In this document: piece by piece, positions 15,103-24,800 of the stretch | Layout: each line of letters opens with the position of its first letter | Position numbering within the stretch: the first letter of the stretch is position 1 | Assembly: GCF_001936575.1 (NCBI RefSeq) | Contig: NZ_MSMP01000045.1 | Location: 1 to 32,293, forward strand | Length of the DNA: 32,293 nucleotides | Origin: Tenacibaculum agarivorans | GTDB lineage: Bacteria > Bacteroidota > Bacteroidia > Flavobacteriales > Flavobacteriaceae | Reading direction: 5' to 3' | Position numbers and translations under genes: made by a program | The notes under the pieces: generated by a model | Told to the model about the DNA's origin: nothing | What the model saw: the letters and a program-made list of their open reading frames with translations, nothing else | Database searches by the model: none

Positions 15103-18100
15103 TTAAAAATTAAGAGAAAGTCCAAATAATGCTCTCGCAGCAGTTGGATAAAATCCTCTATCTACTCCTATATCATTAAATCCAAAGTTTCCAATCTCTG
15201 GATCAAGTCCCTTGTAGTCTGTGAATGTAAAAAAGTCATCTAGTGAAACATACATTCTCATGCTACTAATATGTAAATCATCTAAAACGCTCTGTGGTAA
15301 ATTATATCCTAATTGAATTTGTTTTATTCTCATGAAAGATCCATCTTCTACTACTAAATCTGTTTCGTAAGAAGGAATCACTGATGCTGCTCCTGGGAAT
15401 GTTGCTCCCGTGTCTCCAGGTCCTGTCCATCTTTCAGTAAAGAAATGTACTGGCTTATTTGTGATAGGCCTAGATGGTTGGTGGTATGTAGCTATAATTT
15501 CATTACCTATTGTTCCTTGGAATTGTACATTAAAATCAAATGCTTTGTATCCTAATCTTATGTTTCCTCCGAAAAGTACATCTGGATGTGGTGAACCGAT
15601 AAATGTTTTTTGATCATTTGATGGTTTATCAGTAGTACCTGTTGCTTTATAAATAATTTGACCAGTAGCTGGATCTATACCATCGGTTTCAAAACCATGG
15701 AAATGCCAAGCAGGTAAACCTTCTCTAAATCTTGTTACACCATCATTATTTTGTGGTGCTCCTGCTCCTTGTAAGAAAGAATTTTCAGGCACAAATTTAA
15801 TTTCAGTAACTTCATTATCTAATGTAGATAAATTCGCATTAATTTGGTAACTAAAGTCCCCATCAGTAACATCTGAATATCCGATTTCAAATTCTAAACC
15901 TTGGTTAACAACAGTACCTGCGTTAAATGCTCCGAATGGGAAACCTGCAGATCCTGGTGTAATAAGATTACCATTGTTAACTGCTAAATCTTTAGTTGTT
16001 TTCTTATAATAATCTGCTGTAAAATTTAATCTATTATCTAAGGCTCTCAAGTCTAAACCAAAACCTAGTTGTTCAGAAGTTTCCCACACTAAGTTTGGGT
16101 TTCCAAATCCAGTAACTATTACACCATCATTACCTAAATACGTTAATGTTCTTCCTCCTGATAAAGCAGAAATTGCTGTAATCTCTGAGTTTCCTGGCAA
16201 ATTACTCTTGTTACCATTCTGTCCCCAGCTACCTCTTACTTTTAAAGAATTAATAAACGACTCATCATTCCAAAAATCTTCTTTTGAAACAACCCATCCA
16301 GCAGAGAACGAAGGAAATACACCCGCTCTGTTATCTCTTGGGAATTTATCAGACTTATCTCGTCTTATTGTTGCTTCAAATAAATATTTTTCCATGTAAT
16401 CGTATGATAGTCTACCGTAAATAGAAACTAAATTATCTCTAAATGTTAAGAATTCTACTGGTGTTCCTGATACACTAAACTCAGGGTTATTTATATTAAA
16501 TCCTGTAAAATCATCTACATCTGAAGTATATGCAGTTTGAACATATCTTGGTCTTCTACTTTGTTCTGCAGAATACCCTGCCAACACTTTAAAGTTATGA
16601 TTATCAAAAGACTTGTCATAAGATACGAAATTTTCCCATAACCACCTTCTAAATTTAATTTTTTGATCGCTTATATTATACTGTGTATTAGCTGCAATTG
16701 AAGAAACATAGTATGGATTAGTATTAGTTTGAGCAAAAAATTGATTTTGTTCATAACCATATCTAGTTGTAAATTCTAATCCTTCTAATAATTTAACTTT
16801 TGCATACACTGTAGTTAAAAACTGATCATTCTCATTAATATTCTCTTGTATTGCGTTTGCAAAAGCAACTGGATTAATTACTTCTCCTGTAGAAAATGCT
16901 GGGTAACCATATACATTACCATTTTCATCTCTTAACACAGGTACACCATTTGCTGCCGATCGATCAAAAACACTTACAGGCACACCATCAGTATAAACAA
17001 CTGGTGTTAATGGATCTATAATTATCATATTTTGAATTACACTCCTTGTATCACTATTCTCAGGAATACCTCTTCTTTCTATGAAAGATGTATTTGAATT
17101 CACTCCTACTTCTAACCAGTCTGTGATTTCACTTTTAATATTTAATCTAAAAGCATTTCTTTCAAAAGAAGATTGTCCTCCAACTACTACACCTTCTTGA
17201 TCTGTATGAGATGCAGAAAAATAGTACGAAGTATTCTTCATAGAACCCGATAAACTAAAATCGTAACGTTGCATGAAAGCTGTATCAAAAGTCTCATCTA
17301 TCCAATTTGTATTTACTTGAGGATCTAACACTCCATCTCCATCAATATCCACAACTCCTGTTAAAGGATTTCCTCCTTCTGCCATGTAAGTAGCAAACTG
17401 AGTAGCATTCATTAATTCCATTTTTGTATTTACAAATTGGAATCCTGCTTGTGAATTAAAGTTAAATTGTATTCCACCACTGGTTCCTTTTTTAGTAGTA
17501 ATAATAATTACACCATTAGCTCCTTCTGTACCATATATTGCTGCTGAAGCGGCATCTTTAAGCACTTCCATATTAGCTATATCAGAAGGCGCTATATTAT
17601 CAATAGTAGAAACTTTCATTCCATCTACAATGAATAGAGGGTTTGAATTTCCACTTGAACCTGTACCCCTAATTCTAATATTTGTACCAGAACCTGGAGA
17701 ACCTGAAGATGAAGATACTGTTACCCCAGAAGTTCTACCCTGAAGTATTTGATCTACCCTTTGATTGGAAACACTTTTTATCTGTTTGCTATCTATACTT
17801 GAAATAGCTCCTGTCACCAAACTTTTCTTCTTAGTTCCATATCCCACAACAACTACTTCATCTAATGTTGCTGAATCTTCCTCCAATGTAACATTGATCA
17901 CTTGTTTACCGTTTACAGGAAGCTCTACCGTTTTGTAACCAACAAAGCTAAATATTAGTATATCATTCTGTTTTACATTACTTAATGTATACTTTCCATC
18001 AAAGTCAGTTTCTGCACCTTGATTTGTTCCTTTAACTATAATATTAACTCCTGGTAACGGACCTGTTCCATCCGAAACTCTTCCGGTAACATTTTGCGCA

Positions 18101-18165
18101 TTAAGATTAGTAGTAAAAACTAATGCCAATGTTAGTAGAAAAAACGCAAATATATTTTTTTTCAT
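15103..18165 (-). CDS. SusC/RagA-family TonB-dependent outer-membrane transporter
   Basis: This 1020-residue protein imports oligosaccharides across the outer membrane using TonB energy. A 23-24-residue signal peptide (ending LNAQ) is followed by a carboxypeptidase-regulatory-like beta-sandwich (about 25-97), the conserved LDEVVVVGYGT segment (101-111), a plug domain (about 115-225, containing RIRG, NPLFIVDG and NGVIIITTKKG) and a 22-strand-type barrel that ends in Phe (LFGLSLNF). An EF-hand-like loop DIDGDGVLD occurs at 273-281 early in the barrel. It is the first gene of the leftward operon. It is separated by 233 bp from a divergent AraC-type regulator and its stop abuts the start region of susD. 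No sign of truncation is seen. Confidence 0.95.
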   Translation of the reverse strand: MKKNIFAFFLLTLALVFTTNLNAQNVTGRVSDGTGPLPGVNIIVKGTNQGAETDFDGKYTLSNVKQNDILIFSFVGYKTVELPVNGKQVINVTLEEDSATLDEVVVVGYGTKKKSLVTGAISSIDSKQIKSVSNQRVDQILQGRTSGVTVSSSSGSPGSGTNIRIRGTGSSGNSNPLFIVDGMKVSTIDNIAPSDIANMEVLKDAASAAIYGTEGANGVIIITTKKGTSGGIQFNFNSQAGFQFVNTKMELMNATQFATYMAEGGNPLTGVVDIDGDGVLDPQVNTNWIDETFDTAFMQRYDFSLSGSMKNTSYYFSASHTDQEGVVVGGQSSFERNAFRLNIKSEITDWLEVGVNSNTSFIERRGIPENSDTRSVIQNMIIIDPLTPVVYTDGVPVSVFDRSAANGVPVLRDENGNVYGYPAFSTGEVINPVAFANAIQENINENDQFLTTVYAKVKLLEGLEFTTRYGYEQNQFFAQTNTNPYYVSSIAANTQYNISDQKIKFRRWLWENFVSYDKSFDNHNFKVLAGYSAEQSRRPRYVQTAYTSDVDDFTGFNINNPEFSVSGTPVEFLTFRDNLVSIYGRLSYDYMEKYLFEATIRRDKSDKFPRDNRAGVFPSFSAGWVVSKEDFWNDESFINSLKVRGSWGQNGNKSNLPGNSEITAISALSGGRTLTYLGNDGVIVTGFGNPNLVWETSEQLGFGLDLRALDNRLNFTADYYKKTTKDLAVNNGNLITPGSAGFPFGAFNAGTVVNQGLEFEIGYSDVTDGDFSYQINANLSTLDNEVTEIKFVPENSFLQGAGAPQNNDGVTRFREGLPAWHFHGFETDGIDPATGQIIYKATGTTDKPSNDQKTFIGSPHPDVLFGGNIRLGYKAFDFNVQFQGTIGNEIIATYHQPSRPITNKPVHFFTERWTGPGDTGATFPGAASVIPSYETDLVVEDGSFMRIKQIQLGYNLPQSVLDDLHISSMRMYVSLDDFFTFTDYKGLDPEIGNFGFNDIGVDRGFYPTAARALFGLSLNF

Positions 18166-18277
18166 TTTGATAATTAATTTGGTGTTTTTTTGAGGAAAAG
18201 TAAATTTAGAATATCCTGATTATTAATATATCAAAACATTTAAATACACTTTTTGCACAAAAAATATTTGTTTAAGA

Positions 18278-18285
18278 CAAAAATA
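18278..18285 (-). promoter_or_regulatory. Candidate -7 element of the susC promoter
   Basis: On the minus strand this octamer is TATTTTTG, a full match to the Bacteroidota -7 consensus TAnnTTTG. It lies about 110 nt upstream of the susC start. I could not find a convincing TTG -33 element at the usual distance, and the gap is very AT-rich, so chance matches are likely. An activator such as the divergent AraC protein could compensate for a weak -33. Confidence 0.3.
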
Positions 18286-18317
18286 TATCCATTATTAACT
18301 AATTATTAATATAATTT

Positions 18318-18343
18318 TATCAAATATTTATAATTTTTTGATA
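18318..18343. promoter_or_regulatory. Inverted repeat, candidate operator in the araC-susC gap
   Basis: TATCAAA (18318-18324) and TTTGATA (18337-18343) form an inverted repeat with a 12-bp spacer. A further direct copy of TATCAAA lies at 18229-18235. The arrangement, between a regulator and the operon it probably controls and just upstream of the candidate -7 element, would suit a dimeric AraC-family activator. The half-sites are short and AT-rich, so this is suggestive only. Confidence 0.28.
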
Positions 18344-18398
18344 TTATTGAATCATAAAAATTACGAATACCCAAAAAACAACCCTAAAAATTTACAAA

Positions 18399-19271
18399 AT
18401 GAACAAAAATATCCATAGAGAAATTACCCAGTTATCTCCATCAGATAGCTTCTTGGTGTACTACAGAGTAAAAGATAGTTTTGACTTTCCTATTCATTTT
18501 CACCCGGAGTATGAATTAAACTTTATACATAAAGGTACGGGGGTTAGAAGAGTTATTGGAGATCATATAGGAGAGATTAGTGATTATGAACTTGTTTTGG
18601 TTGGGCCAAATCTTCCTCATTGTTGGGAACTACATAATTGTAAAAACAAAGAGATCCATGAAATAACAATTCATATCCATAATGATTTATTAGATGAGAA
18701 ACTACTTTCAAGAAGAGTATTTAAGTCTATTAGGGATATGATGAATAGATCTATTCATGGTATCTTGTTTTCAGAAAAAACAGTAAAAGAGATTATGCCG
18801 AGACTAATGGAACTCCCTAAAACTTCTGGTATTGATTACTTTATAGAGTTCATATCTATATTACATGACTTATCTATCTCTAGAAACCAGAAATCATTAT
18901 CTACATCTTTCTCTAATTATAATGATTTTGAAAATAGCGACAAGATCAAAAAGGTTTACGAGTATATTCAGAATAACTTTAGTAGGAAAATTTCATTAGA
19001 TGAAATTTCTGAACTCGTAAATATGACTCCTGTTTCTTTTAATCGTTTTATAAAAAAGAGAACTGGAAAAACTTTCGTATCTTATATAAACAATACTAGA
19101 GTAAGTTATGCCAGTAGATTATTATTAGAAACAGATTTGAGTGTTGGAGAAATTGCTTACAAATGTGGATTTAACAATTTAGCCAACTTTAATAGAATGT
19201 TTAAAAAAATAAAAAATAGTACCCCTAGTGAGTTTAGAACTGAATTCAATGGAATACAAAAAGTATTATAG
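18399..19271 (+). CDS. AraC-family transcriptional regulator with cupin sensor domain
   Basis: This 290-residue cytoplasmic protein has an N-terminal cupin-like ligand-binding domain (about 15-110; note PIHFHPEYELNFI and VGPNLPHCWELHN, histidine-rich strands typical of sugar-sensing AraC proteins). A C-terminal AraC double helix-turn-helix spans about 182-280, with SLDEISELVNMTPVSFNRFIKK forming the first helix-turn-helix and the family signature GFNNLANFNRMFKK in the second. It is transcribed divergently from susC and upstream of the second GH3 gene, so it is the likely activator of both in response to a sugar. Its cytoplasmic location implies an imported inducer, unlike the hybrid two-component systems that read periplasmic oligosaccharides at many Sus loci. 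Confidence 0.9.
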   Translation: MNKNIHREITQLSPSDSFLVYYRVKDSFDFPIHFHPEYELNFIHKGTGVRRVIGDHIGEISDYELVLVGPNLPHCWELHNCKNKEIHEITIHIHNDLLDEKLLSRRVFKSIRDMMNRSIHGILFSEKTVKEIMPRLMELPKTSGIDYFIEFISILHDLSISRNQKSLSTSFSNYNDFENSDKIKKVYEYIQNNFSRKISLDEISELVNMTPVSFNRFIKKRTGKTFVSYINNTRVSYASRLLLETDLSVGEIAYKCGFNNLANFNRMFKKIKNSTPSEFRTEFNGIQKVL

Positions 19272-19399
19272 TACTTTTTTGTCATTTAACGATTCTAGAA
19301 GAATTAAAACGCTAAAAAAAATATCATATTTTGATTATTTGAGTAAATTAAATAACATTTTTCTATCATACTTTTATATCTCTTTTCAAAACAAAAAAA

Positions 19400-21700
19400 A
19401 TGACTAAATATCTAGCAAGAAGAGCCTCTATATTTTGTTTAACAGCGCCTTTTCTTATTGGGTGTTTTTCAAAAAAAAATGATGAATCAATGATTGGTAT
19501 TAAAGATGAAACTATAACTGAAAAAGTGGACTCTCTACTCTCAAAAATGAGTTTAGAAGAGAAAGTAGGACAAATGAATCAGTATAGTGACTTTTGGGAT
19601 GTTACTGGGCCTCCTCCAAAAGAAGGGGTTGCGAAAGATAAACTTGAAGATTTAAAAGAAGGATTGGTAGGTTCGATATTGAATATAAATAGTACCGAAG
19701 AAGCTAGAAAACTACAGAAAATTGCAGTAGAAGATACTCGTTTAGGTATACCATTGATAATGGGATATGATGTAATACACGGACACAAAACGCTTGCACC
19801 AATACCTCTAGCAGAAGCTGCTAGTTGGGATTTAGAGGCTATTGAAAAATCAGCAAGAATAGCAGCAATTGAAGCTTCTGCATCGGGTATTAACTGGACT
19901 TTTGCACCTATGGTAGACATCTCTAGAGATCCACGATGGGGTAGAGTTATGGAAGGCGCAGGAGAAGATCCATTTTTAGGGTCGAAAATAGCTAAAGCTA
20001 GAATAAAAGGATTTCAGGGTGATGACTTATCAAAAAACAACACCATAGCCGCTTGTGCTAAGCACTTTGCCGCTTATGGTTTTTCAGAAGCTGGAAGAGA
20101 CTACAATCCTGTAGATATAGGTAACTCAACACTGCATAATTTAGTTCTTCCTCCATTTAAAGCTGCCGTAGATTCTGGTGTAAAAACTTTAATGAATTCA
20201 TTTAATGAACTTAATGGTATCCCTGCTACTGGAAGTAAATATCTTCAAAGAGATATATTAAAAGGAAAATGGGGGTTTGATGGCTTTGTAGTATCTGACT
20301 GGGCTTCTATAAGCGAAATGGTAGATTGGGGACACGCAGAAGATAATAGAGATGCAGCAAGAATAGCAGCAATAGCTGGTTCTGATATGGATATGGAAGG
20401 TTATGCGTATGTTAATGAGTTAGCTAAACTTGTAAAAGATGGGGTTATAAAAGAAGAAATCATTGATGATGCTGTAAGAAGAATTTTAACAGTAAAATTT
20501 GAACTCGGTTTATTTGATGATCCGTACAGATATTGTGACCCTGTAAACGAAAAAGAAAATATAGGTAAAAAAGAACATCATGATGCTGTTTTGGATGTTG
20601 CAAAAAAATCTATTGTATTATTAAAAAATGAAAATAATTTATTACCACTTAAAAAACAAGGGCAAAAAATAGCGCTAATTGGTCCTTTAGCAAATGATAA
20701 AAATAGTTCCTTAGGTAGCTGGAGATTAGGTTCTGATGATAACACGGCAGTTTCTGTACTAGAAGGTCTACAAAACTATAAGGGTAATGAAATTTTATTT
20801 GAAGAAGGTATAGACTTATTTATTGGAGAAACAGATTTTAGAAAAGAAATAGTTGTAAATACCACTGATAATTCAAAAATCAAAAATGCTATAGCAACAG
20901 CTAAAAAAGCCGATGTTGTTATAATGGTTTTAGGAGAACATGGTTTCCAAAGCGGTGAAGGGAGAAGTAGAACAGAATTGGATTTACCTGGTTTACAACA
21001 AGAACTATTAGAAGAAGTTTATAAGGTAAATAAAAATATTGTTTTAGTATTAAATAATGGTAGACCTTTAACTATAGAGTGGGCGGATAAAAACATCCCT
21101 TGTATTGTTGAGGCGTGGCAACTAGGGTCTCAATCTGGAAATGCAATTGCAAATGTTTTATATGGTGATTATAATCCTAGTGGAAAATTACCTATGACTT
21201 TCCCAAGAAATGTCGGACAAATACCTATTTACTACAATTATAAAAACACTGGTAGACCTGTAGAAAATGTACCTGTATTTTGGTCTCATTACATCGATAG
21301 TGAAAATACGCCTCTATATCCATTTGGACATGGATTAAGCTATACTACTTTTGAATATAAAAACTTAAAAGTAAATAGCGACAAGCCCACCGTTAATGAC
21401 AGTGTCAAAGTGACAGTTGACGTTCAAAATACTGGAGATTTTGATGGCAAAGAAGTAGTTCAACTTTATATTAGAGATTTAGTTGGTAGCATTACTAGAC
21501 CTGTTAAAGAATTAAAAGGATTTGAGTTAATTTCGCTTAAAAAAGGAGAAAGTAAAACTGTTGAATTCGTTTTAACCAAAAATGAATTAGGATTCTTTGA
21601 CAATAATGGAGATTTTATTGTTGAACCTGGAAAATTCAAAGTTTTTGTAGGTGGTAGTTCAATAACCAAACTAGAAGAGAACTTTGAAATTATAGAATAA
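19400..21700 (+). CDS. GH3 beta-glucosidase lipoprotein
   Basis: This is a 766-residue GH3 enzyme with the same domain order as the other GH3 in the window: barrel, sandwich and fibronectin III-like domain at about 670-765. The nucleophile is Asp300 in GFVVSDW, and KHF is at 221-223. It begins with a lipoprotein signal (FLIGC, Cys22), so it is membrane-anchored rather than soluble. The residues after the cysteine (FSKKNDES) do not form a clear surface-export signal. It follows araC after 128 nt on the same strand, with no terminator seen between them, so co-transcription or a separate promoter are both possible. Its products could feed the inducer of the regulator. Preference for a linkage cannot be inferred. 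Confidence 0.9.
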   Translation: MTKYLARRASIFCLTAPFLIGCFSKKNDESMIGIKDETITEKVDSLLSKMSLEEKVGQMNQYSDFWDVTGPPPKEGVAKDKLEDLKEGLVGSILNINSTEEARKLQKIAVEDTRLGIPLIMGYDVIHGHKTLAPIPLAEAASWDLEAIEKSARIAAIEASASGINWTFAPMVDISRDPRWGRVMEGAGEDPFLGSKIAKARIKGFQGDDLSKNNTIAACAKHFAAYGFSEAGRDYNPVDIGNSTLHNLVLPPFKAAVDSGVKTLMNSFNELNGIPATGSKYLQRDILKGKWGFDGFVVSDWASISEMVDWGHAEDNRDAARIAAIAGSDMDMEGYAYVNELAKLVKDGVIKEEIIDDAVRRILTVKFELGLFDDPYRYCDPVNEKENIGKKEHHDAVLDVAKKSIVLLKNENNLLPLKKQGQKIALIGPLANDKNSSLGSWRLGSDDNTAVSVLEGLQNYKGNEILFEEGIDLFIGETDFRKEIVVNTTDNSKIKNAIATAKKADVVIMVLGEHGFQSGEGRSRTELDLPGLQQELLEEVYKVNKNIVLVLNNGRPLTIEWADKNIPCIVEAWQLGSQSGNAIANVLYGDYNPSGKLPMTFPRNVGQIPIYYNYKNTGRPVENVPVFWSHYIDSENTPLYPFGHGLSYTTFEYKNLKVNSDKPTVNDSVKVTVDVQNTGDFDGKEVVQLYIRDLVGSITRPVKELKGFELISLKKGESKTVEFVLTKNELGFFDNNGDFIVEPGKFKVFVGGSSITKLEENFEIIE

Positions 21701-21748
21701 GCTGACTCCAAGATTACTTTTGGCACAGTTTATGCTAAAATACATATG

Positions 21749-21778
21749 AGTACGGAAGACGTTCTGTACTTTCTTTTT
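21749..21778 (+). terminator. Intrinsic terminator after the GH3 lipoprotein gene (first)
   Basis: A 9-bp stem (AGTACGGAA / TTCTGTACT, including one G-U pair) with the tetraloop GACG is followed directly by TTCTTTTT. It lies 48 nt past the GH3 stop codon and acts rightward. Confidence 0.75.
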
Positions 21779-21790
21779 CATAGCAATTTT

Positions 21791-21822
21791 CCCACTCATT
21801 TTCATGAGTGGGTTTCTTTTTT
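21791..21822 (+). terminator. Intrinsic terminator after the GH3 lipoprotein gene (second)
   Basis: A perfect 9-bp stem (CCCACTCAT / ATGAGTGGG) with the loop TTTC is followed by TTTCTTTTTT. It is the stronger of two tandem terminators in the gap between the convergent GH3 and LRR genes. The other side of the stem is not T-rich when read leftward, so it is probably one-directional. Confidence 0.88.
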
Positions 21823-21849
21823 GATTAAACACCATTATTTATTGAAATT

Positions 21850-24800
21850 TTAGAATTGTTCCCCTTTTCCTACATTGGGATTTAAAAGATTATTAATATC
21901 TGTGTTTTGGACCTGACCATTCATATCTAAATCTGCATTATTATATCCTGAACTTCCCAACTGTTGAATTACAGCATTAATATCAGCATTCTGAATCTGC
22001 CCATTACCATCATAGTCTCCTACAGGCATTGCATAATATCCATTACCCATATCATTAACAGCATTGGTACCACCCAATATATTAGAGACTTCTGTAAAAT
22101 CTATTTTCGTACTAAAAGGACCACTTCCGTTTAAAAGGTGTATTGTATTTGTAACAATAGGTAAATGATTTCTATGCGCTACAGCAATATAATAGTTGCC
22201 TCGCCAAGCAGACAATTCTAGTGTCGATTGATCGTCTACTGCAACGACACTACCACTTCTTTGTAGGAAAGCAGATTGTCTATAAAGAATTTCATTGATA
22301 TCATTAGGGTTTCTTAATTGAACCTCTACCCAATCTACAATTGATCCTGGTCCTGGACTAGAAGTTGAAGTAGGATCTCCGTTAATGACATCACTATAAG
22401 GGGAAGTGGTTGGTAAAAGATTATTATCATTTAGATCGTCTCTCATAATCATTGGACCAGAAACTTCAAAAGCACCTTCTAAAATCACTTTTAGATCTAC
22501 TTCTAAAGATTCACAGTTTACATCGAAACTCGTTTGATCATCTTTATTAGTGAAGTTTGTATCGGCATAATCTACATCATCTACTTGCACGCAATATAAG
22601 TTAGGATTATTTCTAAGATGCACGAAAGACATTTTTGTATTGTTTCCATTACGTAAATTTAAAGATGACAAATTGTTATTAGATAACTCTACTGTAACCA
22701 ACCCTGTAAGTTTTGAAAGGTCTAAGTTTTCAATACTACTCTGGCTTAAGCTAAGCCTTTGCAATGTAGTATTGCCTCCAAAAACAACCTGTTTTAAATC
22801 TGTATTACTTACAGTTAATCTTTCTAACGCTGTATTCTTACTTACATCTAATGTTGAAATAGTACTAGCAAAGTGTAGGCTTAAAATCTCTAATTTTGTT
22901 AAAGTACTGATCTCAATACTTGTCAAAAAACTATTACGATCTATTGTAAGCCCTTGTAAATTTGTATTCGCACTTAAGTCAACTTCAGTAATATCAAGAT
23001 CTGTTAGCGCTAGTACTTCTAAATCTCTGAAATCTTCTAAACCTGTGAGATCTGAAATATCTGTATTTCTAAGGATCAATGTATTTTCCTCCTCAATTAA
23101 AGCTGTGGGGATTCGCTTATCTCCAGGACTATCGTCAAGACGACTTAAGGCTGCCTCAAAATACGGATCAGGAACACTAGTATAACGGCAATAGGTATCA
23201 CTAAAACCAGTAACCGCTTCTACTGTCGCCCAACTTGTATTTACAACGTCATCTACTCGAATACAGGTTAAATTGATGCTTCCAGTGCTATTAAATTCTC
23301 TAAGGTTAATATTTCCCCCACTTTGCAAATTTACACGTGTAAGGTTTAAATTATACTGAACATCAACTTGTTGTAATTTATCATAATCACTCAGATCTAA
23401 ATCTGATATCTCATTCCCATTCAAATTAATCACTTCTAAAAAATTTGATCTAAATGGAAGCTTAATTTCTGTAAGGTTATTGTCACTAGCGTATACACTT
23501 GCAATAGCACTACTTCCACTTACATCTAAGGCGGTTAGTTGATTTTCACTACATCTAAGAAATTCTAATCCATCATTTGCAAAAAGATTTAGTGTTTCCA
23601 ATTGGTTATCAGCAATTGTGAATCTTTCCAATTCTGAATTCCTAGATAGATCTATAGTTGTAAGATTATTTTCGTCTAATTCTAGTTCAAATAATAATGT
23701 GTTCTTTGAAACATCTATATTAGTTAACAAATTAGCACCAAGGTCTAAAATATTTAATTCGGTATTTTTAGAAAGATCTATATCTGTAATAGCATTTGCT
23801 TCTAAATATATTTCTATTAATTCCGTATTCTTAGTCAAATCGATTGTAGTTAACTCATTTCTTGAAAGAAACAAATATTTTAGCGCTGTATTGTTAGAAA
23901 TATCGATGCTTTCCAATACATTATCTTCAGCTTCTAATGTTTCCAAAGCTATAAAATCTTCTATTCCACTAAAATTTTCAATCCCTTTATTAGAAACATT
24001 TAAGGAAACTAAACCTTCAATCAATTTTGTAGGTACTTGTTCATCTCCTAAAGTATTATCAAGATCTAAAGCATATAAGGCTGCTTCAAAATTATCATCT
24101 AGAATACTGGTGTAACGACAATAGGTATTGGAAAATGTTACTGTATTATCGTAATCCCAACCATCTGGAATTGCAGATTCGTCGTCTATTAAAATACAGC
24201 TGAGCCCAGGGTTACCTCTTACATCTACATTTATAATATTCGTGTTTTTTAAGTTTAAATAGTTAAGGTTTGCCTCAAATGCCGTTAATTTAGTTAATCC
24301 ATTATTGGTAGATAGATCTAAAAACTCAATGTCTGTAGAAGAAATATTGAGTGTTTTAAGATTAGAGTTATGAGAAACATCTATAGCAGCAATTTCCGAT
24401 TCTCTAAGATTTAAGGTTTCTAATAATGATACACTACCCAGATCGATCTCTGTTATTTTGGTATTTTTTAATTTTAACTCTCTAAGTACATCAAGCCCAG
24501 AAATATTGATACTTTGTAATGAGGTACAGGAATTACAATTGAAACTTTCTAAGAATGTATTATTAGAAAGATCAATAGTCTCCATATTATTTCCTTCTAG
24601 GTTTAAATCTGTTAATCCTACAAAATCTTCAATACCTATTATATCTGTAATTCCAAGATCAGCAAGATCCAAAAAAGAAACTTTTTCTATTAGTGCTGTA
24701 GGTACTTCCCCATCTCTTGGTTTATCATCATAACCTAAACTTTCCAGTAGCATTTCAAAAGCTAAATTAGGAACAGAAGTATATCGGCAATAGGTCTCAC

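Noticed and set aside
15080..15103. ATG at 15103 as the susD start, overlapping the susC stop (TAATG)
   Set aside because: It would put eight polar residues before the MKKII lipoprotein signal. The later ATG with an A-rich leader is more typical, but the upstream one cannot be excluded.
19272..19399. Promoter for the second GH3 gene
   Set aside because: No full TAnnTTTG match with a spaced TTG was found on the plus strand. The A-rich leader before the ATG is visible but is not specific.
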